A stretch of DNA of 64,000 nt. Source: Castanea sativa. Its lineage: Eukaryota; Streptophyta; Magnoliopsida; Fagales; Fagaceae. The notes under the pieces were generated by a model that had not been told where the DNA came from, ran no database searches, and worked only from the letters and a program-made list of their open reading frames with translations. This document shows, piece by piece, positions 46,346-57,609 of this stretch. The stretch lies in NCBI RefSeq assembly GCF_040712315.1, contig NC_134020.1:36386751-36450750 (forward strand), given 5' to 3'. The stretch's first letter is position 1. Each line of letters starts with the position of its first letter. The translations under genes were made by a program, and so were the position numbers.

Positions 46346-47167
46346 CTTTTTGTAAAAAGAAACAACAAACAAAACAAAAACAAAACAAAAGAAAAGAAAA
46401 ACAAACGAAAAAAAAATCATCAAAACCATGAAAAAAAAATCATCAAAAAAAATTTTGGTTGAACTACGTAATGACTTGATCCCTCTCCGGGGTACGTAGG
46501 CAGCTTAGTACTTTTCACTAAGTTCAGTCACAAAAAGAAGAAGGACTGCCAGTCTAGCTTGAAGAGTTTGTCCAAAGGTTGTTAACATGCTTTCAAGAAC
46601 CCTTTGATTGGCAAGGCGTCGCTTAAGATCAATCAATTGCTCGCTATATGATGTTCAAAGATCATTGTGGTAAAAAGTAATAGCTGCAAAGAATGGGTGT
46701 TACTTAGTTTTCCTTGAAATAATGATAAGTTGATTCTCGGTTGTGGAGTAAAATAAAATCTTCAACCTCTATTGCAAGGAATGGAGTCTGCATGGCATTG
46801 CTCATCTTTTGTGGACATATTCCCACGTCTCTGAAGTATACTTTGCATCACTTATCTCCTGGGGGCATCTTTTTTGTACCTTTCAAGTCTAGACTATATT
46901 GTCTCTCTTCTAGGTTGTGTCACTTCACAATTCTGAAATTTGAACCACATCATCTCCCTTCTGAGTGGTGTTGTTTCACATCATGTCTCTAAAATCTAGA
47001 CAACGTCACCTTCCTCCAACATCTGAAGTTGATGTTGCATCATCTCTCCTCTAAGGGCATGTTCGTGCAATGTCAAAATCATGGCGACATTCTTCTCACA
47101 TCTTCAAGGTTTTATTGGCATCTCTTTGCATCCTCAAAGTCTTGATGGGAGCTTCTTGAAACTTCAA

Positions 47168-47860
47168 GCTTCATTATAAAGGCCAATATTAGTGCAACTT
47201 CGATGCGAATGAAGTGTTGACGTAGCTTCATGACAAAGATAAATGTCGGCCCAACTTCGATGTGAATGAAGTGTTGATGTAGCTTCATGGCAAAGATAAA
47301 TGTTGGCCCAGCTTCGATGTGAATGAAGTGTTGACGTAGCTTCATGAAAAAGATGAATGTTGGCATGGCTTCTGTGCAAATGGAGTGTTGTCACGACTGC
47401 ATGACAAAGATGGATGTCGGCATGACTTCAATGTAGATGAACTGTTGGCCCAGCTTTGATGCGAATGAAGTGTTGACGTAGCTTTATGGCAAATATGAAT
47501 GTTGGCATGGCTTCTGTGCAAATGGAGTGTTGACACGACTGCATGACAAAGATGGATGTCGGCACGACTTCAATGTAGATAAACTGTTGGCCCGGCTTCG
47601 ATGCAAATGAAGCGTTGACGTAGCTTCATGGCAAAGATGAATGTTGGCATGGCTTTTATGCAAATGAAGTGTTGACGTAGCTTCATGGCAAAGATGAATG
47701 TTGGCCCAGCTTCGATGCGAATGAAGTGTTGGCGCAACTTCATGGCAAAGATAAGTGGTGACGCGATTTCGATACAAAGAAAAATATGGATGCAGCTTCA
47801 ATACAAGGACGAATACTGGCGCGGCTTCATGGTAAAGACTTTTGATGTGGCTACATTGCA
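47168..47860. repeat. 57-bp tandem array in TR-GAG
   Basis: gcttcatgrcaaagat recurs at 47225, 47282 and 47339 (period exactly 57) and continues with more divergent copies to about 47860, around 12 units. Because 57 is a multiple of three, several minus-strand frames stay open across the array; these are not taken as genes. Confidence 0.88.
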
Positions 47861-49159
47861 AAGATTCTTAATATGGATGCGTTGCAAAGACAAGTGTTGA
47901 TACAGCTTAAATTACCAACACCAAAGCTAGTACGACTTCAAAGACGAGTACTGGTGATAGCATTATTGCCTAGCTAAATATCCTTATGGAAACATCGTTG
48001 CAAAGACGAATATCACTAAAAGATTGTTGATGCAAGAAAAGAATGTAACAAGATGAAGGCATACGTTCTTGCAACGTTGCTATCAATGAAATACAAAGTC
48101 ACCAAATGAAGGCAAACACTTCTATGAGAACGTCAGCGTGAAATTTGATGTCAAAACCCAAAGATCAAGGAAACTGAGCTGGAAAACAAAAACAAGCAAC
48201 AACGAAAAAAATGTCAGAAGAAAATCTCATTGCATGTCTAAACAAAGGACAAAAGAAAAAGAAAAGGAAAAAAAAAATTCTTAAAAGCTGGAGAAGAAGA
48301 CTGAAGGCTAAGAATGACCAAATGAACGAAGCCAATCTCACATCTTATATAGAGAATTTCTGCTAAACTAGCAGACAAGAAAAATGAAGAAAGTTAGCAA
48401 ACCATTAAATAGTTCTACCAACCGACCAATGGAAAAAACTTATATTCACGTTTCAGAAATGTGAAAACAATTGGAACTCAAAGTCAGATTTTGCAAACTC
48501 AAATGCACTTAAAATCAGAGAAGTCTGCGCTGAATTTTGAAATGAAAGAGCATATTCAGCCATGGAGACAAAAGATAATGGCTCATTACCCACATGGCAC
48601 GTATGAATTTCTACATCCTGTTAGGGCGGCCACCACAAAATTAGACCAAAAGGCCATAAGTCCAACAAAGACCCACGACTTTCTCATCCAAATTTGTGAA
48701 AATCCAGACCTTATTTTACAAAACCGACCTCACAAGAGTCTTCTACAGCCTTCGATCCACCAAACCTAAAAATTTCAGGCCCAGATACCCGGTCACGCGC
48801 CGCCACACACGGCCACAAATTCTCAGTGACCCGCGGGTTTCTCACTCAAAACTGTGCAAATCTATGCACAATTTCACAAAACCGACCATATAGCAGTCTT
48901 CTACGGCCTTATAACTACAAGATGTGAAAATTTCAAGCCCAAACGATGAGCCACGCGCCCCCAGAAGGTCCGGCGATCCCAGCTTCAGTTGCACGCGCTC
49001 CCACGCGCCGGCGATCTCTCACGCACGTGCACGCGCCACGCGTGACATGCGCTCCAGGTCGATGACATCACGGATGACGTCATCCTCCTCGGCCCGGTTT
49101 GACCGGAAAAACCAACCCGAATCCGGACCGCCTAAAAAAAAAAAAAAAACTTTTACTTT
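47861..49159. other. Non-coding interior of TR-GAG
   Basis: A stretch at 48780-49100 is GC-rich (acgcgcc motifs) compared with its surroundings. No pol motif or domain recognised in any frame. Confidence 0.5.
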
Positions 49160-49560
49160 GACCAAAAAGTCAAAATTTTCAAAACGAACCTGTCCCACTC
49201 AATTTTTCGGGTACTTTCCAATTTTGGGGTCTGTTTCTTCAACCGAGGCTCGAAAATTGCACAACAGTCCAATTTCTAAAAAAATTGACTTTTGCACAAA
49301 TTTTGACCAAAAGTCAAAATTTTTAAGATTGACTTGTCTTGCTCAATTTTTCGCGTACTTTCCAATTTTGGGGTCTATTTATTCATTTGAGAATCTAAAA
49401 TTGCTCAAATAGTTTGATTCTACAACTATTGGTTTTGATGTAAACTTTGACCGAAGATCAAGATGTTCAAGCAAAACTTGTCCTATCAGGTTTTCGCAAA
49501 GATTTTGATTTTGAAATCTAGGTATTTGTTTTGGACTTAGAAACTACACCCACTTCTCCA
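49160..49560. repeat. ~145-bp direct repeats in TR-GAG interior
   Basis: gaccaaaaagtcaaaattt at 49160 recurs at 49305, each followed by ctcaatttttcg and tactttccaattttggggtc. A third, weaker copy begins near 49450. Confidence 0.75.
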
Positions 49561-51380
49561 AAGTACTAGCGGTGTCCAAAATTTAAGCTCTCAAGATCAT
49601 AATTTGAGATCCATCCATTTGGTCTGGATTCCCTCAAAATTATCCTCCAGACTTGATCAAGGCTCCCCTTTCAAAAACAGACGAACTCTCACAAGTATGT
49701 CTCAAAATTGAAATTACATTGGGTCACTACTTCAGTCTATTATTTTTGTCGGTGCCTACCAGTCTCCAACCTAACATTTCCATTTGGCGCCTACCGTTCC
49801 CATTCACCGTTCTCACCAAAAAGTCTTGTCCGCCATTCTTAACTACCCAGCTACCATTCTTCATCTCTTCGCTATAAATAGGAGGGCCGGATCCGCTAAA
49901 TCCATCAAGAAAAAAAAAAAAAACACATACACTGAGTCATGAAATGAAAATTTGCTTCTTTCAATTTTCAAATCCTCCTTCTCACAGCTAGTTATCACTA
50001 TGACCTCGTCATTCTCAATACCTAGCAACCAAGATCGCTTCATGATCAGTTTGAAATCAACCCCTTTCATGGTTCAGTAATAACCCTTCTCACAACATCA
50101 TCACTGTTTTAGGATTCAAACAAATTTTGTTTCCTCACATAATGACCACGTTTGTTCATAGAGTTATTCATAACAAGGTTTGCATCGACCTTCCATGCCT
50201 CCGTGGAATTGGTTAGCCAGGAAATCCAAGTCCAGCAGAGACACCTGTTCCTAAAAGCAGGGCTTCCGTAGTCTCTCTTCAACTGTTTGGTCTCCCATTA
50301 GAAGCAGTGGTTCGGAACAAATAGCAGCTTGACTGGTTTCTAAAGCCAGGATCACAAGTTAGCTCCATCTTTCATTTGTTGTGCTTTCCCAACAAAGTTG
50401 CATCAGGTGAAGATGGTAGAAAGTGTTGGGGTATCCTACAAATTGTCTCCCATCCAACACTTGTGATGACCTTCAAGGTACCAGCTCATCAGAAATTAGC
50501 TTTTGGTGTCGGTGAATGGTCACCAAAGCCTCAACCCATGTTTCCACCATCATGGGGTCCAAAGGTCATCATTGCTGGTACCACAAAACACACTTTCTGG
50601 AATTATTCCAACTTAAGATCAGCTTGAAGAATTTCAGAAAATATACTTCTGAAATTACTTCAACTTAATGTCCGTCAGTATGGTCCAGTCACACATGCGC
50701 ATTCAACGACTTGCCGTCGGACCTCATTCAGCATGCAGCCAGTCCCACATCTGAAGGTGTACTTCCCAAAGACATCTACGCCAGAGAGTCCCCAACATGC
50801 AGGGTCAGGGCCGTGGCGTCATATGCCTCACCCATTCACTTTGCTTCATCACCATCTTTTTCACTATCAACAACAACATGCCCAGAATCCCTTCTGAAAT
50901 TACCTCAATTTAACCAGAATGATGCGATAACACAAGCACATTCAACCACACTCCCACATGTTCTCTCTGTAATCCGAAGTATACCCTTCAGATATAACTT
51001 CACCAAAAGTCCTTAAAAATAAAAGGCTAGCTCCAGAGCTCTGCATGCTGTACCCAGCCAACATTCTCACCTCTTCTCCATCTTCAACACCCTGTGATCG
51101 CCACCAACGATCCAAAATACTTTTCTGAAATTAGTTTGACTTAACCTCTACTGAGAAAGCTCGGTCACACGAGCACATTCAAATACTGGCAGACCCCTTC
51201 TCGGTCTCATCAAAGCCTTTCATATGGGTGGATTTACTCTTCTGCAATTACTTCATCCTGCTAAAAGCTCCACCACCTTCAACTATTTCACTAGAAGGGT
51301 CAAGTATAAAAAATAAAAAAAAATCAATTTTCTTTCAAGACTCATTCACTCACCACACTCCAAAACTGTGTGCATGAATG
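49561..51380. other. Non-coding interior of TR-GAG
   Basis: No domain found. A short motif ttctgaaattacttcaactta recurs with changes near 50649, 50893, 51124 and 51240, each followed by similar cac/cattcaa text, suggesting a diffuse repeat of about 240 bp. Confidence 0.45.
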
Positions 51381-51397
51381 AGTCTCGAGGGGGCATT
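51381..51397 (+). other. Polypurine tract of TR-GAG
   Basis: gagggggcatt sits directly before the 3' LTR start at 51398. Confidence 0.6.
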
Positions 51398-52357
51398 TGT
51401 AGAGAGGGAAAATTTCCGACCTATCACAAGCTAACACATCATACTACCAAGTCCACAAAATATAACCAATTACATAGCGCCACGTACTGCTGCTAGGTTT
51501 TGCCATCACTATTCAGATTCCAATAGAAATTTGCCAAGTGTCATTGAAATAAAGGCATGAAACTGCATCAACATGCGTAAGCGATGACATAAGCAGCTCT
51601 GCCTGCGTAAGCAATGACACAAGCAGCCATGCACGTGTAAGCGATGACACAAGTAATCCAGCACGTGTAAGCGATGACATAAGTGGACCAATCAGGCTGT
51701 GACAAGTGTCACCAATCAGACTCCGTCACGTGTCGCTCACCCACCCCTAAACTCCTATAAATAGAAGCATTCCTAAGACATTTAGGAGGACACACAGAAC
51801 AGAACAGAGAAAAGGAAGAAGATATCTTGAGTTTAGAAATCCAGAAGCTCTGCCAGAATCAAACCCCAAAGCCTTCAAGAATTTCAACCTTGAATACAGA
51901 CAACATTCGAAACAAAATCATCCAAACTACTCGTCCAGATCTCAAAGTTCACTGGAATCAAACTCAAAAGCCTCCAGAAACCTCAACAAACCATAAATCA
52001 ACGAAACTCTACGGAATCAAGCCTCTAAAGCACCGAAGAATTTCCACCACAAACCTTCAAACACGAAGAACACGAAGAACAAAGAATTTCTAACAAGCTT
52101 ATAGCCAGAGATTCATTGTAATTCCGTTTCAAAGATCTTCGATCTATTCCTCAGCTAAATTGAAGAATATCTTATGTTCAAATCAAAATCACATTACCAC
52201 AATTCCAATCAATAAATCTTTCAAGGAGATCGAATCAAAGGATCACTCTTTTGTAATTACAGAGAATTGTACCACACATTTATCAATACAAATTCGTATT
52301 TGTGAAACTGTTTTACTTGTTTGATTTATTTCGAACTAAGAAATTTAGTTGTCTACA
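51398..52357 (+). repeat. 3' LTR of TR-GAG element
   Basis: 960-bp direct copy of 43202-44164 with scattered changes; same 30-bp repeats and TATA box. Confidence 0.92.
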
Positions 52358-53640
52358 AAGGGTTGGGAACAACTCTAGAAAGAGTGTGTGGATGGATAGC
52401 TGGATCCGTGGACAATCCTTAAGGGAGCTTATTGAGGGACCTTTAACAAGGGAGGATATGCAGCTTACCATAGCTGATTTTCAGGACAATAATGATTGGA
52501 AATGGGAAAGTATGTCCTTTGCCATGCCTCCTTGCATCAAGGACAAAATCCGAGCAATCCCAATTCAAGAGTTTAGATTTGGCGAGGATGTATTAATGTG
52601 GAAACGCACGAAGGATGGCGAGTTTTCTATTAACTCGGCTTACCTTAGTATCAAGGCTGATTCTGGAGTGGAGAACAATTTCAAGGGTGCTTGGATATGG
52701 AAGTTAGACACTCTCCCAAAAATTATAAGCTATCTCTGGTTGTGTATGCACACCAGCACACCTGTGACGGAGGTTCTTGCGGGAAGGGGCATCAATTGTT
52801 CCCCTCTCTGTCCAATCTATAAAAATCAAGGTGAATCCATAGACCATTTGCTCGACGATTTTGGTCAACTATTCGGTCTCCTTACATCATACCACCCTTG
52901 CATATTCAAAGTTTGGGTGACTGGCTTTATGCAAATTGCCACAGTAAACAAATGCATCACAGCAATGTTCCTTGGAATGTAATTTTTCCTTTTCCTATCT
53001 GGAACTTGTGGAAGCACCGCAGTAGAGTGGTGTTTGATAATACTCCACTCAACATTAATCTCCATGGGCACTGTATAAGCCAAGCCGTGGAGTTCTTTTT
53101 CAGCGCTGGAAAGATAAGGAAGGTTAACCAGAGAGTGTTGATACAGGTGAAGTGGTCCAAACCTCCTGAAGGGTGGTATAAACTCAATTCGGACGGAGAT
53201 TCTTGTGGAAACCCAGGCAGGGCAGGGGGCGGTGGATTAATCAGGGACTGCAATGGAAATTGGCTCAAAGGATTTGCAAGATCCATTGGTTTTGCCACTA
53301 GCGTTACTGCTGAGTTTTGGGCCTTGAGGGACGGTTTGAAGCTGGCTTTGAGTGAAGGGGTCCAAAGCTTGATTGTGGAGTTGGATGCAAGAGTAGTGGT
53401 TGACCTTCTTAACTCTAACGTGGACACTAACAAGTGGTGCATGTGTATAGGGAAGGCAATCGCTGTGCTAATGCGCTGGCAAGATGGGAGAGCATCATGG
53501 ATAAAGATTTTGTTGTTTTTAATTCCCCACCAAGCCTGGATATTTTGTCTTTAGTTAATATGGATATAGCCGGCATGTATGTAAATAGACTCACTGGAAC
53601 TGGGCTCACATCTAGTGTGAGTTAGTTTTCTGTATTTGAT
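52358..53640 (+). pseudogene. LINE ORF2 C-terminus: zf-RVT and RNase H
   Basis: Continuation of the LINE after the nested LTR element. SVWMDSWIRGQSLRELIEG is the block after RT; WIWKLDTLPKIISYLWL begins the zf-RVT region, whose Cys pair is damaged (CPIYKN for the usual CPxC). The RNase H domain is at about 53150-53500 in a shifted frame: LNSDGDSCGNPGRAGGGGLI, TAEFWALRDGLKLAL and LIVELDARVVVDLLNS carry the D-E-D residues; VHVYREGNRCANALA follows. Frameshifts lie near 52860 and 53440. An A-rich tail ends at 53675. Confidence 0.88.
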
Positions 53641-53688
53641 TCCCTTTAACCCAAAAAATAAACAAAAAACAAAAAAAAGATAGTTTTC

Positions 53689-54716
53689 GTTTTACACAAA
53701 CAAAACTACATCGTTAAATACGGAAATAAAAAGGTGATAAGCAATTAAAAACAAAGTTAAGAACCCAGTCCATAAATGATATGGAGACGGCATGTTGTAC
53801 TAAGTTAAGAACTCAGTTGTCAGTAGCCACCATCCCTAAAGAGACTGTCGTCCCCAGCGGCTACAACAGTCAATAGAAAAAGCTCTACAGAGAGAGTTGG
53901 ATTGAAAAGCTAAAAGATATCTTAACCAAAGCTGACAAACTGCTGGACCTGCATATATCTCCTCCACATAAGCTTTTGTTGATAACAGGCAAAGAGGTAC
54001 GTATCTTTTCCTCAAGCTCGAACCAACTTGACTGGTTGGGAATTGAAGACCCTTTTAGCTTAAACTAATTTTACAGTGATAACAATGTTGAAAACCATTT
54101 CAATATACATATGACTTTTGGTGTCTTTGTCCTTTTATGATGCTTTTTATATTAAATTTGTTTTTAAGAAACATTAATGCTTGATGCATACAACAAAGTA
54201 TACGTAGGCTTGAAAATTGTAATTTGAAAACATGATTTCAAAAATTAATTAATATTGTGTGTTTGAAAACAAGATTTTAACTTATGTAGCATACACTCTA
54301 TACGCACGGGTGTGTAATATATTTAGAGCTTTTAAGAAAATGGTAGAATGATTAGTTTAAGGTGAATCAGTCTTGAAAATCCTCCTATGGATAAGTGGCA
54401 TAGTTTGCTTTGAGAAAATATTGTCGAAGACTTGAAAGTGATATATGCTTGTTTAGGAGACGACGACGTTTTGGGTTGGTGGGTACATAATTCTTTACTT
54501 TCAACTGCTCTAATGTATTTTTTGTTACTTTTATTTTCCTTTTCTTCTAAATAATAATATAAAATGATTTTGGGTGATTTAATGTAAAGAAAATCACCCA
54601 CAAAAAACAAAACTACCTAATTTTGGGGTTACTAGCAGCCAGGTAGAGCCAAGACTTTGAATTAGGACGCGAAAATATTAAAAAAATCATTATAAAATTA
54701 AATAAGCATTTATTTA
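53689..54716. other. Intergenic, no gene seen
   Basis: AT-rich DNA after the LINE TSD. No domain or terminal repeats recognised. Confidence 0.45.
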
Positions 54717-54884
54717 GAGTGTGTTTGGAACAACTTTTAACTTTTATGCATAGGTTTTTAAAACCTTACTTTTTCCTGCATTTTCTCACTTTTTCAAAAA
54801 AAATTCAAGAGACAAGTATATTTTAGCACACTTTTAGTAAAAAGTTTTAGCAAAAAACTAAATAAGTTATTTCCAAACAGATAC
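54717..54884. mobile_element. PIF/Harbinger-like MITE
   Basis: 168 bp with ends GAGTGTGTTTGGAA and TTCCAAACAGATAC, flanked by TTA at 54714-54716 and 54885-54887. Similar in style to the MITE at 20447. Confidence 0.62.
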
Positions 54885-55148
54885 TTAGTATTAACAAACT
54901 GCCAACAAAGAAAAAGATACAAAATCATTGTTTCTTAATACATTACAATACAATCATTAATAAAATAGAACTAAGTGTTTTTTTAAATCTTTGAAGTCAT
55001 TTATGGTTGAATATGTACTAATTGTCACAATGATATTACTTTCAATGAATAACATTATAACATTCATCAAAAACTTGTCTTCCATTCTGTTGTGAAGGTT
55101 AATTTTGGTGAAATTCATAGTTGAAAATGTTCGCTTTGTAGTTGTAGT

Positions 55149-55967
55149 CAGGGGCAGAGATGGGGTGGGGGCGAGAGGGGGCAAGTGACCCCCCGGCTCC
55201 TTTTAAAAATGCTTATATGTGCTAGTATATAGGACCCACTTAAATGCCCTACCCCCTCTCACCTAAGAAAAAGACCAAAAGGCAATTCCTATTGGCAAGA
55301 AAATAGCTGTAACACCAACAAAATGTGGAAAAGTTATAGGAGATATTTATGGCACTTTTAACCACATTATCATAATTTTTGTGTAAAAAATAAAAAAATT
55401 TATCTCCCATTTTTTATAAATAAAAACTTTTATATCCCATTTCTTTTTAAACAAACAAAAAAAGAAAAAACTTTTATATCCCATTTCTTTTTAAGCAAAC
55501 AAAAAAAGAAAAAACTTTTATCTTGTCCCTCTATTTCAGCATTTCATTGTCGCAACATTTTGAATGCTTATCATTTTTTTTATTTGATGGACGACATTTT
55601 GAATGTTTATCTTTTTTTTTAATTTTTTTTAATTTGATGTAATTTCAATTGATTGTGTGTATTATATTTTAACTAATTTCCCCATACTCAAACTCTAAAG
55701 CCTCTCTTATTTTTTCTATTTTTTATTATTATTATAATTATTTTTTATCTTCTATCAATTGACCTTTCAATTTCGAACTCTTGATTTTTGCTATGAACCT
55801 AGATTTAAATAATTTGAAGAATATAGAACAAAAGTGTTGAATTCTACATATTTTTTGCAATATATATTTACTTCGTTATTAATATCGATTAATTTTTTTA
55901 GATTTTAGATTTTAATATTGTTTTTAAATCTTGCCCCCCCTAGACTAAAATCCTGGTTTTGCCACTG
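55149..55967. mobile_element. Non-autonomous hAT element with 8-bp TSD
   Basis: 819 bp from CAGGGGCAGAG to TTTTGCCACTG, flanked by perfect 8-bp gttgtagt copies (55141-55148 and 55968-55975). CA...TG ends with an 8-bp TSD are diagnostic of hAT. The interior is AT-rich with C/G-rich edges (gggggcaagtgacccccc; cttgccccccctag) and has no transposase. Confidence 0.85.
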
Positions 55968-56027
55968 GTTGTAGTAAAAACTAAAAGAGTAAGCCTAAGT
56001 ATGGCCACTCTACAAACAAGCGGGTAA

Positions 56028-56458
56028 TGATGAGTCCATAAAAATTATTAAGGTCGTCCATCTTAATGGACAGTCATTGCGTCATTAGTAGGCCATCAAA
56101 GATAGATGAGTAACTGCCCAACACATTCAATAACAATCATCAAAGACCTTAAACCCTCTCATCAAGATAAAGAACGTTACAATTAGGGTAATAATCACCC
56201 TTATTTATGTCCAACAGCTACCTAAGTCATCTATAAAAAGGACAATTTGTCCATTTGCTAAGGTACGTTAGAAACTATTACAAAATACCATTTATATATG
56301 AAAGATCTAGGTTGATACTAACTTAAGCATCGGAGGCTCACCCACCGAGCACAACCCGGTGGTCTTTTCGATGAACTCTTTTTATCTTGCAGGTCCTACA
56401 AGATCGTCAAGAGCTCCGGATTGGACGAGTGACCCAATTGACAATTTTGGCATCATCA
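56028..56458 (+). repeat. 5' LTR of LARD
   Basis: 431 bp; TATA-like tctataaaaag near 56230. Confidence 0.92.
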
Positions 56459-56461
56459 GTT

Positions 56462-56477
56462 TGGCGCCGTCTGTGGG
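56462..56477 (+). other. Primer-binding site of LARD
   Basis: TGGCGCCGTCTGTGGG three bases after the LTR; together with the preceding T it is identical over 17 bases to the Tat element's site at 1309-1325. Confidence 0.8.
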
Positions 56478-57377
56478 AAAAGACAATTCATTGTTCTTTT
56501 CCCGTGACAAAGGGTCACTTAGTTCATTCAAAAAATATGAACACCATGATACCGTAGTTAGTCTTGGTCAACTAGATGGAATGTGGTGTATAGATCCTCT
56601 GATAGAAGTAGATCTACACGCGACAAAGCAGTCTTGTAGTGTCTTCCAACCCAAACGGACGAGCACGCGCAATTTGGAGGCCAAATCAAATCACCTCGAC
56701 ATGATTTTGCAAAAAATGTCATTGTTTTACTGTGGGTCGATGATCCTGGGCACAAATGAGATGGTTCACGTCAAGAACCCAAGGTAACTCTTATACCTTT
56801 ATTCAAAAAAAAAAAAAAAGCAAGAGCAAAGATAAAATTGCCCCAAAGATACATGGCCTAACCCACTGAGCCATTCTATGAGTATCATTGCTCAGGTATG
56901 TTTATGGGTTTATTTTCCAAAAAGTTATTTTTGTACATGATACTATTACGTTTTGCATAAGATTTTAAATTTCTAGATTACTCCCAATAAGTCAACCATA
57001 ACAATGGTGGTCCCAAATCACAGCCTTGTCTTTCTATATTTATTTTAGATCTCCTCAATTTGATCATACCGAAATTGCTATATATGGTGATATATAAATG
57101 GAAGGAATGGGAATCATAGCTTCAGCTAAAGGCTTTATAAAATAACAATTAAAAAAAAATTAAGCTACAATTGATGAGACTTATTGTGCATATATATATG
57201 AATATATACATCAATACATGCTTCTTAAGAAAACTATAGTCAACTCAATGTGGTGCAAATCCCATTTTAATTATTCACAATTCCACATGTACTATTCAGT
57301 TGCATGTTTGATGTTAGACATACTTGTTTGGCACATAATTCACCAATGTTGGTATTGGCATGTATGGTGCCACTTAC

Positions 57378-57599
57378 GAGTTCAAATCTTCTGTCCCACT
57401 TTTCTTGTTCCACTTTATACTCCACCAATAAACACTTGTCACGTGTTTACCTAATTAATTAAATACTATCATTATTGACTTATTAATGCTACCGTTATTA
57501 ATTAATAGTAGTCTTTAATTAATTAGGTGAACACGTAACAAGTTTTTATTGGTAGAGTATAGAGTGGAGCAGGAAAAGTGGAACAAAAGATTTGAACTC
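57378..57599. mobile_element. MULE-type MITE nested in the LARD
   Basis: 222-bp foldback: GAGTTCAAATCTTCTGTCCC... and its inverse ...AAAGATTTGAACTC, arms of about 90 bp. Flanks gccacttac (57369-57377) and accacttac (57600-57608) are 9-bp TSD copies with one mismatch. Confidence 0.8.
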
Positions 57600-57609
57600 A
57601 CCACTTACC

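Larger units (their letters stand above)
43202..52357 (+). mobile_element. Gag-only LTR retrotransposon (TR-GAG type) nested in the LINE
   Basis: 9156 bp with LTRs TGTAGAGAGG...GTCTACA, target flanks gaggg (43197-43201) and aaggg (52358-52362), a primer site at 44170-44187 and a PPT before 51398. The interior encodes gag (44253-46070) and then more than 5 kb with no protease, RT, RNase H or integrase motif. Non-autonomous elements with gag only are described in plants as TR-GAG. It contains a SINE, a 57-bp tandem array and smaller repeats. Confidence 0.9.
38396..53675 (+). mobile_element. L1-type LINE, split by two later insertions
   Basis: Flanked by a 13-bp TSD, aaagatagttttc (38383-38395 and 53676-53688), with an A-rich tail. 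ORF1-like sequence carries a DUF4283-type RNA-binding region and a CCHC knuckle; ORF2 has endonuclease, RT, zf-RVT and RNase H. The LINE is interrupted by a poly(A) retroposon (40432-40609) and by a 9.16-kb LTR element (43202-52357). Removing the LTR element and one target copy rejoins the reading frame precisely: tggtggaggg + ttgggaac gives WWRVGNN. LINE length without inserts is about 5.9 kb. The 5' end begins inside ORF1, so it is 5'-truncated. Confidence 0.93.

Noticed and set aside
47112..47861. Overlapping minus-strand repeat proteins, or a CRISPR-like array
   Set aside because: The 57-bp units are contiguous tandem repeats with no distinct spacers, and the open frames follow from a period divisible by three.
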